DNA from: Myroides sp. NP-2
GTDB lineage: Bacteria > Bacteroidota > Bacteroidia > Flavobacteriales > Flavobacteriaceae
Direction: 5' to 3'
DNA length: 64,000 nt
Assembly (NCBI RefSeq): GCF_014145665.1
Contig: NZ_JACHTD010000014.1
Coordinates: forward strand, 1-64,000
Shown piece by piece: positions 18,628 through 28,233 of the stretch; the stretch's first letter is position 1; each line of letters opens with the position of its first letter. A model generated the notes under the pieces. The model had not been told where the DNA came from. It made no database searches and was given only the letters and a program-made list of their open reading frames with translations. Made by a program: the position numbers and the translations under genes.

Positions 18628-20628
18628 ATGAAATTAGATTCAAAGATACCTCAAGGACCAATCGATAAGAAATGGTCTGATTATAAAAACCACATTAAAT
18701 TAGTGAACCCAGCCAATAAACGTAATATTGATGTTATCGTTGTGGGAACTGGATTAGCTGGTGGATCTGCTGCTGCTACTTTAGCAGAGTTAGGTTATAA
18801 TGTAAAAGCATTTTGTTATCAAGATTCGCCTCGTCGTGCGCACTCAATTGCTGCACAAGGGGGGATTAACGCGGCTAAAAACTATCAAGGTGACGGTGAC
18901 TCGATCTACAGATTATTCTATGATACTGTAAAAGGAGGGGATTACCGCGCACGTGAAGCAAACGTTCACCGTTTGTCTGAAGTTTCAGCTAATATTATTG
19001 ACCAATGTGTGGCTCAAGGTGTGCCCTTAGCACGTGAGTACGGTGGTTTATTAGACAACCGTTCTTTTGGAGGAACACAAGTTTCTCGTACCTTCTACGC
19101 AAAAGGACAAACTGGACAACAGTTATTATTAGGTGCATACTCTGCAATGAACCGTCAAATTGGTCGCGGAAAGATCAAGATGTACAACCGTCACGAAATG
19201 CTAGACTTAGTTTTAGTAGATGGAAAAGCAAGAGGAATTATTGCGCGTAACTTAATTAATGGGGAGATTGAACGTCATTCAGGACACGCTGTAGTAATTG
19301 CTACAGGTGGATATGGAAACGTATTCTTCTTGTCTACAAACGCAATGGGGTCAAACGTGACCGCAGCTTGGAAAGCACACAAACGTGGAGCATTCTTCGC
19401 TAACCCTTGTTTTACACAAATTCACCCAACTTGTATTCCTGTTACTGGAGACCACCAATCAAAATTAACTTTGATGTCTGAGTCTTTGCGTAATGATGGA
19501 CGTATTTGGGTTCCAAAGAAAATGGAAGATGCAGTTGCAATTAGAGAAGGTAAACTAAGACCAACGCAAATTGCAGAAGAAGATAGAGATTACTACTTAG
19601 AAAGAAGATATCCATCATTCGGAAACTTAGTACCACGTGACGTTGCGTCTCGTGCTGCAAAAGAAAGATGTGATGCTGGGTATGGAGTTAACGCAACAGG
19701 AGAAGCAGTTTACTTAGACTTCGCTTCAGCGATTGAGCGTTACGGTAAAGAACAAGCGCGTATTCAACACTTAGATGAAAACGATGCGAAATTAGTTTAC
19801 AAATTAGGTAGAGACGTTGTAGAGAACAAGTACGGAAACTTATTCCAAATGTATGAGAAAATCGTTGACGAGGATCCATACACAACGCCAATGATGATTT
19901 ATCCAGCAGTACACTATACAATGGGTGGTGTTTGGGTAGATTACAACTTAATGTCTACTATTGAGGGATGTTATGTAATTGGTGAAGCAAACTTCTCAGA
20001 TCACGGAGCTAACCGCTTAGGTGCTTCTGCTTTGATGCAAGGTTTAGCGGATGGATACTTCGTATTGCCTTATACAATCGGGGATTACTTAGCTGATGAT
20101 ATTCGTACAGGTGCGATCCCTACTAACTTACCAGAGTTCGACGCTGCGGAGAAAAATGTACAAGACATGATCGATCACTTAATGAACAATAAAGGATCAC
20201 ATTCAGTAGATTATTTCCACAAGAAATTAGGTAAAATTATGTGGGATAAAGTAGGTATGGCTCGTAATGCGCAAGGTCTAACGGAAGCGATGGACGAGAT
20301 TGCTGCATTGAGAGAAGAATTCTACAAAGACGTGAAAGTATCTGGAACTGCAGATAGCTTTAACCAAGAGTTAGAAAAAGCACTTAGAGTTGCTGACTTC
20401 CTAGAGTTAGGAGAATTATTCGCAAAAGATGCTTTACACCGTGAAGAATCTTGTGGAGGACACTTCCGCGAAGAACACCAAACAGAAGACGGGGAAGCAC
20501 AACGTGATGATGAAAACTTTGCTTATGCTGCTGCATGGGAGTACAAAGGAAATCCTAGAGACGCTGTTCTACACAAAGAAGACTTGGTGTATGAAAATAT
20601 TAAGTTGGTAACTCGTAGTTATAAATAA
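18628..20628 (+). CDS. sdhA: Succinate dehydrogenase/fumarate reductase flavoprotein subunit
   Basis: A 666-residue catalytic subunit. [19 protein letters not shown] is the FAD dinucleotide-binding motif; [20 protein letters not shown] carries the covalent-FAD histidine region and substrate residues; HPTCIP and [10 protein letters not shown] are further signatures. I chose the ATG at 18628 over the in-frame TTG six bases upstream, because the protein then begins MKLDSKIP and has normal spacing from sdhC (17 bp). It oxidises succinate to fumarate in the TCA cycle at the inner membrane. Confidence 0.95.
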   Translation: MKLDSKIPQGPIDKKWSDYKNHIKLVNPANKRNIDVIVVGTGLAGGSAAATLAELGYNVKAFCYQDSPRRAHSIAAQGGINAAKNYQGDGDSIYRLFYDTVKGGDYRAREANVHRLSEVSANIIDQCVAQGVPLAREYGGLLDNRSFGGTQVSRTFYAKGQTGQQLLLGAYSAMNRQIGRGKIKMYNRHEMLDLVLVDGKARGIIARNLINGEIERHSGHAVVIATGGYGNVFFLSTNAMGSNVTAAWKAHKRGAFFANPCFTQIHPTCIPVTGDHQSKLTLMSESLRNDGRIWVPKKMEDAVAIREGKLRPTQIAEEDRDYYLERRYPSFGNLVPRDVASRAAKERCDAGYGVNATGEAVYLDFASAIERYGKEQARIQHLDENDAKLVYKLGRDVVENKYGNLFQMYEKIVDEDPYTTPMMIYPAVHYTMGGVWVDYNLMSTIEGCYVIGEANFSDHGANRLGASALMQGLADGYFVLPYTIGDYLADDIRTGAIPTNLPEFDAAEKNVQDMIDHLMNNKGSHSVDYFHKKLGKIMWDKVGMARNAQGLTEAMDEIAALREEFYKDVKVSGTADSFNQELEKALRVADFLELGELFAKDALHREESCGGHFREEHQTEDGEAQRDDENFAYAAAWEYKGNPRDAVLHKEDLVYENIKLVTRSYK

Positions 20629-20673
20629 TATTGAGGTATTGATTCTTGAATCATATCTTGTTGTAAAAATTCG

Positions 20674-21420
20674 ATGCAGATGAATCTTACATTAAAAATA
20701 TGGCGTCAAAAAAACGCTAAAGAACAAGGAAAAATTGTTGAATATAAAATTAACAATGTTTCTCCTGATATGTCTTTCTTAGAAATGCTTGATGTTTTAA
20801 ACAATGAGCTTATCGAGAAAGGGGATGATCCCGTAGCATTTGACCACGACTGTCGTGAAGGTATTTGTGGAATGTGTTCGTTATTTATTAATGGACAAGC
20901 TCACGGACCAGATAGAGGCGTTACTACTTGTCAGTTACACATGAGAAAGTTCAAAGATGGTGATACAATTTATATTGAGCCATTTAGAGCAAAAGCTTTC
21001 CCAGTAATCAAGGATTTAGTAGTAGACCGTACCGCTTTTGATAAAATTCAACACGCTGGAGGATTTATTTCGGTAAATACTTCTGGAAATACACAAGATG
21101 CTAACGCTATTCCTATTCCAAAACACGATGCTGACCGCTCTTTTGACGCAGCAACTTGTATCGGATGTGGAGCATGTGTTGCAACGTGTAAAAACTCTTC
21201 GGCTATGTTATTCGTTTCGGCTAAAGTTTCTCAATTTGCTTTGTTGCCACAAGGTAAAGTTGAAGCAGCAGACCGCGTAATGAACATGGTTGCTGAGATG
21301 GACGCTTTAGGCTTCGGTAACTGTACTAATACAGGGGCTTGTGAGGTTGAATGTCCAAAAGGTATTTCATTAGAGAACATTGCTCGTATGAACAGAGAAT
21401 ACCTTAAAGCTGCATTATAG
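20674..21420 (+). CDS. sdhB: Succinate dehydrogenase iron-sulphur subunit
   Basis: A 248-residue electron-transfer subunit with three cluster sites: [15 protein letters not shown] plus a later TTC for the [2Fe-2S] centre, [11 protein letters not shown] for a [4Fe-4S] centre, and [14 protein letters not shown] for the remaining [3Fe-4S]/[4Fe-4S] ligands. An alternative ATG two codons downstream (20680) is possible. It completes the sdhCAB operon, 45 bp after sdhA, and a strong terminator follows. Confidence 0.95.
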   Translation: MQMNLTLKIWRQKNAKEQGKIVEYKINNVSPDMSFLEMLDVLNNELIEKGDDPVAFDHDCREGICGMCSLFINGQAHGPDRGVTTCQLHMRKFKDGDTIYIEPFRAKAFPVIKDLVVDRTAFDKIQHAGGFISVNTSGNTQDANAIPIPKHDADRSFDAATCIGCGACVATCKNSSAMLFVSAKVSQFALLPQGKVEAADRVMNMVAEMDALGFGNCTNTGACEVECPKGISLENIARMNREYLKAAL

Positions 21421-21448
21421 TAGATTTTAATATTTTTTTGAAAAAGGA

Positions 21449-21480
21449 AAAAGCAGAACCTCACCGGTTCTGCTTTTTTT
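21449..21480 (+). terminator. Terminator of the sdhCAB operon
   Basis: AAGCAGAACC pairs with GGTTCTGCTT around a four-base loop and is followed by a run of T residues. Confidence 0.9.
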
Positions 21481-21644
21481 ATTGGCCCACTTGATTGGAT
21501 TAGCATGCTATTTTCAAATGATACGATATAACTATCACAGCAATTTGTTCAGATGTAAATCACGAATAATGCTCTACGGAAGTAAATGACTTATTTTAAA
21601 TTGTCTTATCGCTAGAGGTGCGCAGGTCTGCCAATTATATTTTG

Positions 21645-21652
21645 TACTTTTG
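21645..21652 (+). promoter_or_regulatory. Candidate -7 element for the nitrilase gene
   Basis: TACTTTTG matches TAnnTTTG and lies 19 bases before the ATG at 21672. The -33 half is not evident. Confidence 0.5.
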
Positions 21653-21671
21653 AAGTACTTAACACTCAGGT

Positions 21672-22442
21672 ATGAAAATAGCACTAATTCAAGCCCCTTT
21701 GGTGTGGGAAGATGTCGAACAGAATACGACTTATTTTAAAAATCAATTACAACAGATTGAACAAGAAACGGATCTGGTTATCCTTCCAGAAATGTTCACC
21801 TCAGGCTTTACCATGAATCCTGAGCGCGTTTTTATGACCATGGAGGATAAGTTTATCGAACAATTGCAAACGTGCTGTAAAATGCGTCATTTTGCGTTAA
21901 CCGGCAGTATAGTAATCAAAGAAAACAATCAGTTTTACAACCGTTTATTTTTTATTCTTCCTACGGGTGAATTTCATACCTATGACAAACGCCATTTGTT
22001 CTCACTTGCAGGCGAGGAAAAAGTATATACACCTGGTAGTGACCGATTGATCGTTGAATATAAGGGGTGGAAAATTTGTCCGTTGGTGTGCTATGACCTT
22101 CGCTTCCCTGCTTTTGCTCGAAATCTCACCGCTACTTATGACTTATTGCTCTATGTTGCCAGCTGGCCCGATCAACGCATTTACGCTTGGGACTCCCTTT
22201 TAAAAGCTCGAGCAATTGAAAATATGAGCTACGTAATTGGCGTTAATCGCTGCGGAGAAGATCAAAATGACAACCAGTATATAGGGCATTCTCAAGTGCT
22301 CGACTATATGGGACAGTATTTGATTGAACCCTTAGAAGGTGAAACTACTCGCTATATCGTCTTGGACAAAGGCATGCAGGATAAAGCAAGAAACCGATTT
22401 GCCTTCTTGAAAGATGCGGATGCATTTGATATAATAGCCTAA
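21672..22442 (+). CDS. Nitrilase-family amidohydrolase (omega-amidase-like)
   Basis: A 256-residue carbon-nitrogen hydrolase. The catalytic triad is visible as Glu in VILPEMFTSGF, Lys in YDKRHLF and Cys in PLVCYDLRFP. The sequence around these motifs and the length resemble YafV-type omega-amidases, which hydrolyse alpha-ketoglutaramate or alpha-ketosuccinamate as metabolite repair after transamination of glutamine or asparagine. Cytoplasmic. Transcribed alone. Confidence 0.88.
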   Translation: MKIALIQAPLVWEDVEQNTTYFKNQLQQIEQETDLVILPEMFTSGFTMNPERVFMTMEDKFIEQLQTCCKMRHFALTGSIVIKENNQFYNRLFFILPTGEFHTYDKRHLFSLAGEEKVYTPGSDRLIVEYKGWKICPLVCYDLRFPAFARNLTATYDLLLYVASWPDQRIYAWDSLLKARAIENMSYVIGVNRCGEDQNDNQYIGHSQVLDYMGQYLIEPLEGETTRYIVLDKGMQDKARNRFAFLKDADAFDIIA

Positions 22443-22477
22443 AATAATACCGCAATAACAAAAATAAGCCCAAAATA

Positions 22478-22502
22478 AAAAGCTACCACTAGGGTAGCTT
22501 TG
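22478..22502 (+). terminator. Terminator after the nitrilase gene
   Basis: AAGCTACC pairs with GGTAGCTT around a short loop. The T-run is short, so it may be weak. Confidence 0.6.
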
Positions 22503-22591
22503 CTTACTATATTTGACTAATTTGTTTCTTCTCACTGTGCTCGTGCATTAAAATAACGAGCAATTAGCACGAACAACAAGGGACATTGGAA

Positions 22592-24202
22592 CTATTCTGC
22601 CAGATTCATGTCCTGGTTGATGTCCCAATTAGCGCGTACGTCAATCGCTTCTTTAGCGTAGTACGTCTCTTCGGGTTGTCGTTTACCCCAATAATATCCT
22701 GTATCCCATTGACCATTTTTATTGTCGTCGTATATTACGCGAACATAATATTTGCGCGGAGGGAGTAAATCAAATACAACTGTTCGCGCCGTTTCAACCA
22801 CTTGAGTAGCGTATACTTTTTCTTGTTCATCAATCAATTCTACAATAATCGGATAGCGTTTAACAGCACTCAAATTTAGATTTAAGTTACCGTAATCACT
22901 GTGTTTTGTGGTTTTTAATGTGAATTGTAACGTATCGTTAGGTTGTCCAAAATAATCGGTAATTGCCTGAGGCATTAGTTTGATATGATACAATTCTTCT
23001 TGAAGTTTATCAAAGTGTAAGATCACCTTTTGTTCTTCGGGTAATTCTTGAACCTCAAAGGAAACTGGTAGAGAATCTTTTTTGATGATGTGTATCAAAT
23101 CCTTGTTGACCTGCCCAAGCGGGGTTGACATTTTTAGGGCGAAATCTTCCTTAAAGTCAATAGCACTGTTTTTTGCCGTGATTTTTAAGGTGTCAATCTC
23201 TTTCATCTTTGCACGGGGACGCACTGTAAAAGTTTCTAAATAATCCTCTTGTGTCACTGTAATGTGCAAGGAATCTGCCATGACTTTCGGGAACCATAGT
23301 TGAAGGGTGTCTTTTCCTTCTAAAGGGGTATACACACTGCGAATTAAACTGTCATTTTTTGTTACTTTAACTTGGGCTCCCTTTCTATTGCCCATGTAGG
23401 GGATATACCATTTGTTCTCTGAAAGTTGAGCCGGACGTTTCGCTGAAAATTTCTCTTCAGATTTAAACAAAACTAAATTGTATTTATTGTCTGTTGGAAT
23501 GACAATAGAATCCTGAATAAAGGCAATTTTATCCTGTTCCGGATTAAACATGTAATTATTCGTTTTTTGCTTTAATCCTACTAAATAATATGTACCCGCT
23601 TTAATGTTTTCAATTGAAAAAGTAGTTAGAGAATCTAAAGTGTTGGTAATATACAGCGGTTTCTCTTTGTAGACGGTTGAATCGTTGAACGTTTTGGCAT
23701 CATAAAGCATGACGTTGACAAAATTATCCGTTTTTAATTTATGAGCGGATTGAATGCTTCCCTCTAATTTTAGGGAATCAATATAGGTTCCTGTAGAGAA
23801 AATATACTTGAATTGAGGCAATACATTGCCTTCGTTATTATCAATAATAGCATCTCCAAAATTGAAGCTATAGGTGGTGTTTGGCAGTAGTGTATCTCTA
23901 AGGATGACTGTCAAGGTCTTTTTTGGCCCACCCATGGGTTGAATCTCAGGAGTGTTTTTCAACGGAGGAGACACAATCAAATTTTGAGTGATATTTTTCA
24001 ATTTAATGAACTCATCAAATTCGATTTTGATTTCATCTTTGTTAAAGTTGATAGAATAGTTTTCGGGATTGCTTTTCAGTACAATAGGAGGTAGCGTATC
24101 CATAGGACCACCTGATATAAACCCTCTTTTAGCACAATTCGAAAAACAGGTTACACACAAAATGAGTAAACAAGTAAAAAAGTATAGACGAAACTTCGAC
24201 AT
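22592..24202 (-). CDS. Ig-like domain lipoprotein
   Basis: A 536-residue lipoprotein beginning MSKFRLYFFTCLLILCVTCF; the ATG at 24202 is preferred to an upstream in-frame TTG because it gives a clean signal peptide ending at SNC, the likely lipidated cysteine. It then shows GGPMDTLPPIVLKSNPENYS, the start of a bacterial Ig-like (Big_5 type) domain with EIKIEFDEFIKLK. The rest is beta-rich with no catalytic motif, and the end (YDDNKNGQWDTGYYWGKRQP) resembles SdrD-B/carboxypeptidase-regulatory-like folds. Such proteins are widespread in Bacteroidota next to comF. Cell-envelope role, function unknown. Confidence 0.78.
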   Translation of the reverse strand: MSKFRLYFFTCLLILCVTCFSNCAKRGFISGGPMDTLPPIVLKSNPENYSINFNKDEIKIEFDEFIKLKNITQNLIVSPPLKNTPEIQPMGGPKKTLTVILRDTLLPNTTYSFNFGDAIIDNNEGNVLPQFKYIFSTGTYIDSLKLEGSIQSAHKLKTDNFVNVMLYDAKTFNDSTVYKEKPLYITNTLDSLTTFSIENIKAGTYYLVGLKQKTNNYMFNPEQDKIAFIQDSIVIPTDNKYNLVLFKSEEKFSAKRPAQLSENKWYIPYMGNRKGAQVKVTKNDSLIRSVYTPLEGKDTLQLWFPKVMADSLHITVTQEDYLETFTVRPRAKMKEIDTLKITAKNSAIDFKEDFALKMSTPLGQVNKDLIHIIKKDSLPVSFEVQELPEEQKVILHFDKLQEELYHIKLMPQAITDYFGQPNDTLQFTLKTTKHSDYGNLNLNLSAVKRYPIIVELIDEQEKVYATQVVETARTVVFDLLPPRKYYVRVIYDDNKNGQWDTGYYWGKRQPEETYYAKEAIDVRANWDINQDMNLAE

Positions 24203-24270
24203 AGTTTTGTTTTGAAAAGACAAAGTAACAATTATATTTTTTACTTAGAAAATATCGACCCTTAAAAACT

Positions 24271-24951
24271 TTATTTTGTGTAAGCTAAACACAAAATACT
24301 CACCGTAGTTTGGGGTATTTGTAGCAATAAGCGCGCACAGGTTTCCAATGTGCTACCGGTAGTCAAAATATCGTCCAATAAAAGCAGGTGCTTACCTGTA
24401 AAGGAGGAAGCATCGTTGAGTTGAAAGACCGTGTTCTTGGTTTTGATCCGCTCTCTAAACGTCTTGGTTGTCTGTGAGGGAGTATGCGTTATTTTGGTCA
24501 GCAGGGTTTTGTTGATGGGAATGCCAAAGTATTGGGCGAGTGCTGTTGCAAATCCATCTACTTGGTTATATCCGCGTTGTCTGCGTTTTTTCTTGTGCAT
24601 GGGCACGGGAATAAGGTAATCCACCGTTGTCAAATGGGGGGTATCCGCCAGTAGTTCAGCGTACATTTTTCCTAACGTATAACTAATTTTCGGTTGGTTG
24701 TTGTATTTTAATTGATGAAGGAGATTCGAGACAATACCCTCTTTGGTATAGTATAACATACAACTTGCTTGTGCGATCTTTACTTTGCCATAAAATTTAT
24801 TGAGGGCTTCGTTAGGCGTATATAGATGTTGATCCGTAAACGGCAAAAATGCCCTACAACTTACGCAAAGTAACTCTTCTTGTGGCAATAGCATGGTATC
24901 ACATCCACAACAGTAGTTGGGAAAAAACAGATGAAGTAGTTCTTGGATCAT
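24271..24951 (-). CDS. ComF-family phosphoribosyltransferase-like protein
   Basis: A 226-residue ComF-like protein. The N-terminal zinc-finger cysteines are CCGC and CVSC (residues about 14-33). The C-terminal phosphoribosyltransferase motif is LLLLDDILTTGSTL, and RQRGYNQ is the conserved central block. Family members are needed for DNA uptake in competent bacteria, but the gene is also kept in lineages not known to be competent. It lies 68 bp upstream of the Ig-like lipoprotein gene on the same strand and may be co-transcribed with it. Confidence 0.88.
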   Translation of the reverse strand: MIQELLHLFFPNYCCGCDTMLLPQEELLCVSCRAFLPFTDQHLYTPNEALNKFYGKVKIAQASCMLYYTKEGIVSNLLHQLKYNNQPKISYTLGKMYAELLADTPHLTTVDYLIPVPMHKKKRRQRGYNQVDGFATALAQYFGIPINKTLLTKITHTPSQTTKTFRERIKTKNTVFQLNDASSFTGKHLLLLDDILTTGSTLETCARLLLQIPQTTVSILCLAYTK

Positions 24952-25017
24952 AGGAGGAGTTTTTGGGATTATCGAAAATAACGCAAATAAAAAGCCAGTT
25001 TAAATCAATGCAACCGA

Positions 25018-25025
25018 TATCTTTG
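25018..25025 (+). promoter_or_regulatory. Candidate -7 element for the 63-residue protein and YchJ gene
   Basis: TATCTTTG matches TAnnTTTG, 28 bases before the ATG at 25054, in the divergent interval with comF. Confidence 0.5.
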
Positions 25026-25053
25026 TAGCCTATACGAAATAAGTAGAAAAAAT

Positions 25054-25245
25054 ATGGAGAAAGCAATACTTGAATTGATGCAGTTGATAGAGAAAGGGGA
25101 CTATGCCGTAGCCGAAGTCTTTGCTGTTGAAATTAAGAAACAATTACAGCGCATGATGGATGTTGAAACAGCGGATGAAGCTCTGGTTCGCTTGGCGAAA
25201 ATGCAAAAGATTGTAGAAGATCTCCAAGAAAAAATTAAACCCTAA
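25054..25245 (+). CDS. Small helical protein of unknown function
   Basis: A 63-residue protein, not recognised. It is rich in Glu, Lys, Leu and Ala and probably forms two amphipathic helices (ELMQLIEKGDYAVAEVFAVE, then a heptad-like segment around VRLAKMQKIVEDLQEKI). No signal peptide, cysteine or catalytic motif. It has its own promoter-like element and ends four bases before the YchJ-family gene, so the two form an operon. A protein-protein contact role is a guess. Confidence 0.65.
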   Translation: MEKAILELMQLIEKGDYAVAEVFAVEIKKQLQRMMDVETADEALVRLAKMQKIVEDLQEKIKP

Positions 25246-25249
25246 GAAG

Positions 25250-25624
25250 ATGAGTTGTCCTTGTGGAAGTGAACAAGAAGCAGCGAATTGTTGCTTGCCC
25301 TTTGTAAAAGGAGAAAAATACCCCCAAACAGCCGAAGCGTTAATGCGATCTAGGTATACGGCTTATGTCCTTGCTAATGCCGCGTATTTGATAGATACCA
25401 CGCATCCGAGAACCCGCCATTTGTACAGTAAAAAATCAATCCTACAGTGGGCGAAAGAAAATCAATGGTTGGGATTAAATATAGAAGAAGCAACCACAAC
25501 AACGGTTACTTTTTTTGCTTTTTTTAAAGATCAAACTGGGACGGAACATCGTCATTATGAGCACTCTACTTTTGAAGCTTTAGGCGGAAAGTTATACTAT
25601 GTATCGGGCACATTTGAAGAGTAA
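25250..25624 (+). CDS. YchJ-family SEC-C motif protein
   Basis: A 124-residue protein with the N-terminal SEC-C-like zinc motif CPCGSEQEAANCCLPF and the family block EALMRSRYTAYVLANAAYLI. The C-terminal half (NIEEATTTTVTFFAFFKDQ ... RHYEHSTF) forms the NTF2-like fold of the UPF0225/YchJ family. The molecular function is not established. It is the second gene after a small helical protein. Confidence 0.85.
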   Translation: MSCPCGSEQEAANCCLPFVKGEKYPQTAEALMRSRYTAYVLANAAYLIDTTHPRTRHLYSKKSILQWAKENQWLGLNIEEATTTTVTFFAFFKDQTGTEHRHYEHSTFEALGGKLYYVSGTFEE

Positions 25625-25729
25625 ATAGCTATTTTTGGCAGACAGGATCAATGCCTCTTCCTATGCTATCAGAAGAAAATCAACTGAAAAAGAGTGTTGT
25701 TGCTTTGTTTTTTTTTGTAAATTACTAGT

Positions 25730-26362
25730 ATGAGAGCTGTAATAATTGGGGCTACTGGAGCCGTTGGAAAAGTATTAGTGCGTCAATTGCTGTGTGATGA
25801 TCGCTATAATTTTGTCGAAATCTTTGTGAGACGCTCTTGGGATATTCAACATCCCAAGTTGATTTGTCATGTTGTAGATTTTGAGAAAATGGATGAGTGG
25901 CATCATTTAATCGATGGCGATATCGCTTTTAGTTGTTTGGGAACGACCAAAAAGCTAGCAGGAAGCAAAAAAAACCAATGGCGTGTGGACTATGACTATG
26001 TTGTGCAATTTGCCAAGTATTGTAAAGCTAAATCCGTACATACATTCGTGTTGGTTTCTTCTATGGGAGCTAATTATCGCAGCAAAGTGTTTTATTTGTA
26101 TCTCAAAGGGCGCATTGAACAAGCAATTGCACAATTGCATTTTAATCGGATTATTATCATTCGTCCTAGTTCACTTATTCGCCCTCATTCCGACAGAAAA
26201 GGCGAAGAGTGGGGAGTAAAGATCTTGACCTGGCTCAATCGAATCGGATTGTTTAAAGCGTATAAACCTGTACCCGTATCTAGGGTGGCAGCTCGAATTC
26301 GCGAAGCTGCCGCCCAACATGTAGCGTATAATCTCGTTGTGATTGACAATGAAGAAATATAA
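25730..26362 (+). CDS. NAD(P)H-binding oxidoreductase-like protein
   Basis: A 210-residue atypical short-chain dehydrogenase. MRAVIIGATGAVGKVLVRQLL is the NAD(P)-binding Rossmann glycine motif at the N-terminus; CLGTTKKLAGSK and FVLVSSMGA are family blocks shared with HTATIP2/TIP30-like proteins. IIRPSSLIRP occurs in place of the usual proline-glycine region. Cytoplasmic; the substrate is unknown. Terminated by a strong hairpin. Confidence 0.85.
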   Translation: MRAVIIGATGAVGKVLVRQLLCDDRYNFVEIFVRRSWDIQHPKLICHVVDFEKMDEWHHLIDGDIAFSCLGTTKKLAGSKKNQWRVDYDYVVQFAKYCKAKSVHTFVLVSSMGANYRSKVFYLYLKGRIEQAIAQLHFNRIIIIRPSSLIRPHSDRKGEEWGVKILTWLNRIGLFKAYKPVPVSRVAARIREAAAQHVAYNLVVIDNEEI

Positions 26363-26395
26363 AAAAAGGCTTGCCACTAGTGCAAGCCTTTTTCG
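26361..26395. terminator. Bidirectional terminator
   Basis: AAAAGGCTTGC pairs with GCAAGCCTTTT around a short loop, with A and T runs, between convergent genes. Confidence 0.88.
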
Positions 26396-26415
26396 TTTGA
26401 AGGTATTATAAAGGA

Positions 26416-26991
26416 TTAGTTAGCCTTACTGAATTCTAAGTTTACAGTAATATCAACGTTTTTTCCAATCGCTTGTCCTGTTGGATCATAAGCAACATCG
26501 TAGTCGAAACGGTTGATAGTTGTTTTTGCCTGAAAACCTATTTTTGTATTTCCATTGCCATCATCAGCCAATAAACCACCATAGTTTAATTGGAAGGTAA
26601 CTGGTTTGGTCGTTTTTTTAATCGTTAGATTTCCTGTTAGTTCGTATTTGTCTTTTCCTGTTTTTTTGATAGAGGTACTCTCGAATTTCATTGTAGGATA
26701 ATTAGCCGCATCAAAAAAGTCAGCTGACTTTAAGTGGTTGTCACGCATTTCTACACTAGTGTTGATACTGTTTAAATCAACCGTAAAATGAAAGGCCCCT
26801 TTCGTCAATTCCTCTGGGTTTCCTACAAATGTACCCTCGTATTTGTCTAATCGACCGTCGACAAAAGAAATGCCCAAGTGTTTAACTGAGAAATTCAAGA
26901 AAGAGTGCATCGGATCGACATTCCATTTCGTTTGAGCGAATGAAGTAACTGAAAATAAGGCAGCTACAACGAATAAAGCTATTTTTTTCAT
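26416..26991 (-). CDS. YceI-family periplasmic protein
   Basis: A 191-residue secreted lipocalin-like protein. The signal peptide is MKKIALFVVAALFSVTSFAQ; the mature protein begins TKWNVDPMHSFLNFSVKHLG, the standard YceI opening. LTGNLTIKKTTKPVTFQLNY is the second family block. YceI proteins bind isoprenoid chains in a beta-barrel, and some are induced by base or oxidative stress. It is monocistronic. Confidence 0.93.
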   Translation of the reverse strand: MKKIALFVVAALFSVTSFAQTKWNVDPMHSFLNFSVKHLGISFVDGRLDKYEGTFVGNPEELTKGAFHFTVDLNSINTSVEMRDNHLKSADFFDAANYPTMKFESTSIKKTGKDKYELTGNLTIKKTTKPVTFQLNYGGLLADDGNGNTKIGFQAKTTINRFDYDVAYDPTGQAIGKNVDITVNLEFSKAN

Positions 26992-27021
26992 ATAAATTGT
27001 GTTTTTTGATTATCAATGATA

Positions 27022-27029
27022 CAAAGATA
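27022..27029 (-). promoter_or_regulatory. Candidate -7 element for the YceI gene
   Basis: TATCTTTG on the minus strand matches TAnnTTTG, 30 bases before the start codon at 26991. Confidence 0.5.
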
Positions 27030-27103
27030 CTAACCTTGTGTGAGATAGGTACTTAACCTACATTAAGAAAGCCCCCCTTAGAGGCTATACCTTTACGTAA
27101 ACA

Positions 27104-27136
27104 AAGTAAAAGCAGGCATTTGCCTGTTTTTACTTG
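27104..27136 (-). terminator. Terminator of the SGNH-type lipoprotein gene
   Basis: An inverted repeat pairs CAGGC with GCCTG and extends through AAGTAAAA / TTTTTACTT, just beyond the stop codon of the leftward gene. Confidence 0.65.
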
Positions 27137-27149
27137 TTGTGTAATCGGT

Positions 27150-28019
27150 TTATTTAAAATTTGCAGCAATTTTTATCAGAGCGTTGGGATTACTAATTCC
27201 CGTTGCCACATCCATCATTTGGATAATGTCTTTGTCTCCCGTTCCTGTACTCAAAGGCAATTGTTGTGGTATTTCAGGCATTTCTCCAAAGAGCGTTTTG
27301 TATAAGACAAGGCTGTTTATAAATACAGCATCGTTCAACATATGGTGCGAACTATCTGTGAAGCGCAATTGGTCTTTCCCATCAACGAGAGCTACATACC
27401 CCTCTTTTCCGCGATATGCCGCGCCTAATACGCCAGCGAAATTGAGATAGCCAGTATTCGGTGTTGATTGTGCCACAATGACGCCATTTTCTTGTAAGAT
27501 CGATTGGTACATGCTATAATCCGGGTCATGGTAGTCAAAAGGAGCCGTTAGACCATAAATATAAGTAGCTACGCCAGGACTATTGGCTGTGATCAAATCG
27601 TGTACGCTTTTTACATTAGCCTGGTAATTGGTCAATTCTTGAATCACCACAGGAGTGGATTCTTGTAAGATTAAAAAATCAAAATAGTTGCCATCTGTAT
27701 CGGTAGCACTGAATAAGTTATCCACTTCTTCTTGATTGGCGACGAGAATTTGATCTATACTCACTCCCATGTCAACTAATTTCATTACTTCCAAGGACTT
27801 GTTGTTCGACTTGGCTAAGGCTTCGAGCATTTTGGGGAAACTAGCAAAGTATTCGGTGTGACTGTTCCCTACAAATAGTAGGCGAAGAGGACCTTCTGTT
27901 GCAGGGGGTGTTGGTTGAGCTAGGAATGCTGTTGTCATGTAGTTGGCATCGTCCATTTTTTCTCCACAGGAACCTAAGGTTAGTGAGAGGAGTAAGGCAT
28001 ATAGTATATTTTTTCTCAT
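27150..28019 (-). CDS. SGNH/GDSL-like (DUF4886-type) lipoprotein
   Basis: I place the start at the ATG at 28019, not an upstream in-frame codon, because it yields MRKNILYALLLSLTLGSCGEK, a signal peptide with lipobox LGSC. The 289-residue protein then has LRLLFVGNSHTEYFASFPKML, where GNS is the block I nucleophile motif of SGNH hydrolases, and SSHHMLNDAVFINSLVLYKT with a candidate catalytic Asp/His region. DUF4886 proteins share this form. Likely an outer- or inner-membrane lipoprotein; the substrate is unknown. Confidence 0.75.
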   Translation of the reverse strand: MRKNILYALLLSLTLGSCGEKMDDANYMTTAFLAQPTPPATEGPLRLLFVGNSHTEYFASFPKMLEALAKSNNKSLEVMKLVDMGVSIDQILVANQEEVDNLFSATDTDGNYFDFLILQESTPVVIQELTNYQANVKSVHDLITANSPGVATYIYGLTAPFDYHDPDYSMYQSILQENGVIVAQSTPNTGYLNFAGVLGAAYRGKEGYVALVDGKDQLRFTDSSHHMLNDAVFINSLVLYKTLFGEMPEIPQQLPLSTGTGDKDIIQMMDVATGISNPNALIKIAANFK

Positions 28020-28178
28020 GGTCAATCTAAAAGTGTTAATTATTGTAAATTTATTAAAATTTATTAATAGTTTATCCATATTGATTTAAAAAAAATGTAT
28101 TTATTAAGTTAAGTGGAGTAATAAGACATTTTTTTATGGATGTTTCTCGATGAAGGAAATACTATACACTTTAGCGAC

Positions 28179-28211
28179 AAAAAAAAGAGGGCATCCTTTT
28201 GGATACCCTCT
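28179..28211 (-). terminator. Terminator of the glycyl-tRNA synthetase gene
   Basis: GAGGGTATCC pairs with GGATGCCCTC (one G-T pair), with eight T residues on the minus strand. Confidence 0.85.
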
Positions 28212-28233
28212 CATATAGGTTGAATCTAAATTA

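Noticed and set aside
25651-25728. A 25-codon ORF between the YchJ and oxidoreductase genes
   Set aside because: No promoter or conservation evidence, and its end runs through a T-rich stretch; probably chance.
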